Below are positions 63,575 to 64,000 of a stretch of 64,000 bases of DNA, piece after piece. Source of the stretch: Chromatium okenii (GTDB lineage Bacteria > Pseudomonadota > Gammaproteobacteria > Chromatiales > Chromatiaceae). Where the stretch lies: NCBI RefSeq assembly GCF_016583745.1, contig NZ_NRRQ01000014.1:1-64000 (forward strand), written 5' to 3'. The notes below the pieces were generated by a model. It had not been told where the DNA came from. It saw nothing but the letters and a program-made list of their open reading frames with translations, and made no database searches. Positions within the stretch are counted from its first letter, which is position 1; every line of letters begins with the position of its first letter. A program made the position numbers and the translations under genes.

Positions 63575-64000
63575 TGGGTTGCCACCGCTGGCGCAGGTAC
63601 AACAACTGGTGCGGGCACGACGGGCGCAGGTCGCAATAACACTTCGTCAAGCAACACCCGCGCTGCTTCTTCCACTTCAATGCGGGCGATAGCTTGGCGT
63701 TGCGCTTCCAGCGCCTCTTCATTGACCGCTTCCGCATCTTCATCCACCGGCGTGATGCCGCGAGTGTGCAAATAACGGTCGCGTTCGGCTTTGAATCGCT
63801 GCTCACGCTGCTGATCCTCAGCGCGGCGGTCGGTCTCTCGCAGCGAGACTTCTTTTTGCGCGTCCAGATCACGCAGCATCTTGCTGCGCTCCGTCAGCAT
63901 GTTGAAGCCGATGTCAGTGGCGATGCGAGCGGCGGATTGCCGCGCTAATTGCTCGACATTGGTGAGGATGCTGGCGCGATAAGTGGCGGGTTTGATGCGC
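63571..64000 (-). CDS. prc: Carboxy-terminal processing protease (tail-specific protease), 3' end
   Basis: Partial: 142 residues to the stop, the frame remaining open to the window edge. The segment LARQSAARIATDIGFNMLTE, followed by a charged coiled-coil region (DAQKEVSLRETDRRAEDQQR), resembles the C-terminal domain (DUF3340) of Prc/Tsp, which trims periplasmic proteins. The PDZ and serine-lysine protease domains lie outside the window. The tail ends in Pro/Val/Ala repeats. The stop overlaps the gshA GTG. Confidence 0.7.
   Translation of the reverse strand, partial: RIKPATYRASILTNVEQLARQSAARIATDIGFNMLTERSKMLRDLDAQKEVSLRETDRRAEDQQREQRFKAERDRYLHTRGITPVDEDAEAVNEEALEAQRQAIARIEVEEAARVLLDEVLLRPAPVVPAPVVVPAPAVATQ

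Overview
The window reads as chromosome of an anoxygenic phototrophic gammaproteobacterium, most likely a purple sulfur bacterium of the Chromatiales. The basis is a purple-bacterial photosynthesis cluster (bacteriochlorophyll a genes, PpsR, reaction-centre H subunit and its assembly factors) together with gene orders typical of Gammaproteobacteria: hupB-tRNAVal-tRNAAsp-ppiD, secG-tRNALeu-nuoA-N, and recC-recB. Species cannot be named from sequence alone. Base composition is uneven: the bch, moa/sdh, rec and hyf blocks are GC-rich, while puhC-puhE-dcd-yhhQ and the nuo operon are clearly more AT-rich.

Layout. 1-316: a cut-off transposase-like start and tRNA-Arg. 317-15825: photosynthesis cluster. 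The minus-strand operon ppsR-bchG-bchP diverges from bchF-bchN-bchB-bchH-bchL-bchM-puhA-puhB-puhC-puhE; the shared 325-bp control region carries PpsR-type TGT-N12-ACA sites. 15871-19424: a dCTP deaminase gene interrupted by two inteins, a queuosine-precursor transporter and a small protein. 19441-24852: a zinc-binding-protein gene, moaB-moeA-moaD and sdhC-sdhD-sdhA, ending in a strong terminator. 24913-41312 (minus): a complete 14-subunit complex I operon, nuoA to nuoN, with a lipoprotein gene wedged between nuoM and nuoN and a NuoI-like ferredoxin plus an MrpE-like protein appended after nuoN. 41449-42817: tRNA-Leu, secG, tpiA. 43023-47438: pal-like and cpoB genes, a large substrate-binding lipoprotein, fabI. 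47489-49950: ppiD, tRNA-Asp, tRNA-Val, hupB. 50242-58612: recB, recC, trxB. 58760-64000: hyfF, hyfE, hyfC, gshA and the 3' end of prc.

How the genes work together. The first block makes bacteriochlorophyll a from protoporphyrin IX (Mg chelatase subunit H, methyltransferase, dark protochlorophyllide reductase, hydratase, bacteriochlorophyll synthase, phytyl reductase) and assembles the reaction centre under redox/light repression. Complex I, succinate dehydrogenase subunits and partial Hyf/Mrp-type membrane modules provide respiratory or reverse electron flow and ion translocation.

The most striking item is dcd. Two inteins of 411 and 234 residues sit only five codons apart and bracket exactly the peptide S-T-Y-A-R, which holds the catalytic Ser111 and Arg115 of the deaminase. 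Other points of note are a 22-bp repeat shared by the starts of ppsR and bchM, palindromic G/C-rich repeats inserted in frame into recC, hyfE and gshA, and several operons lacking a usual member (no sdhB, recD, aerR, lhaA, acsF, or catalytic Hyf subunits here).
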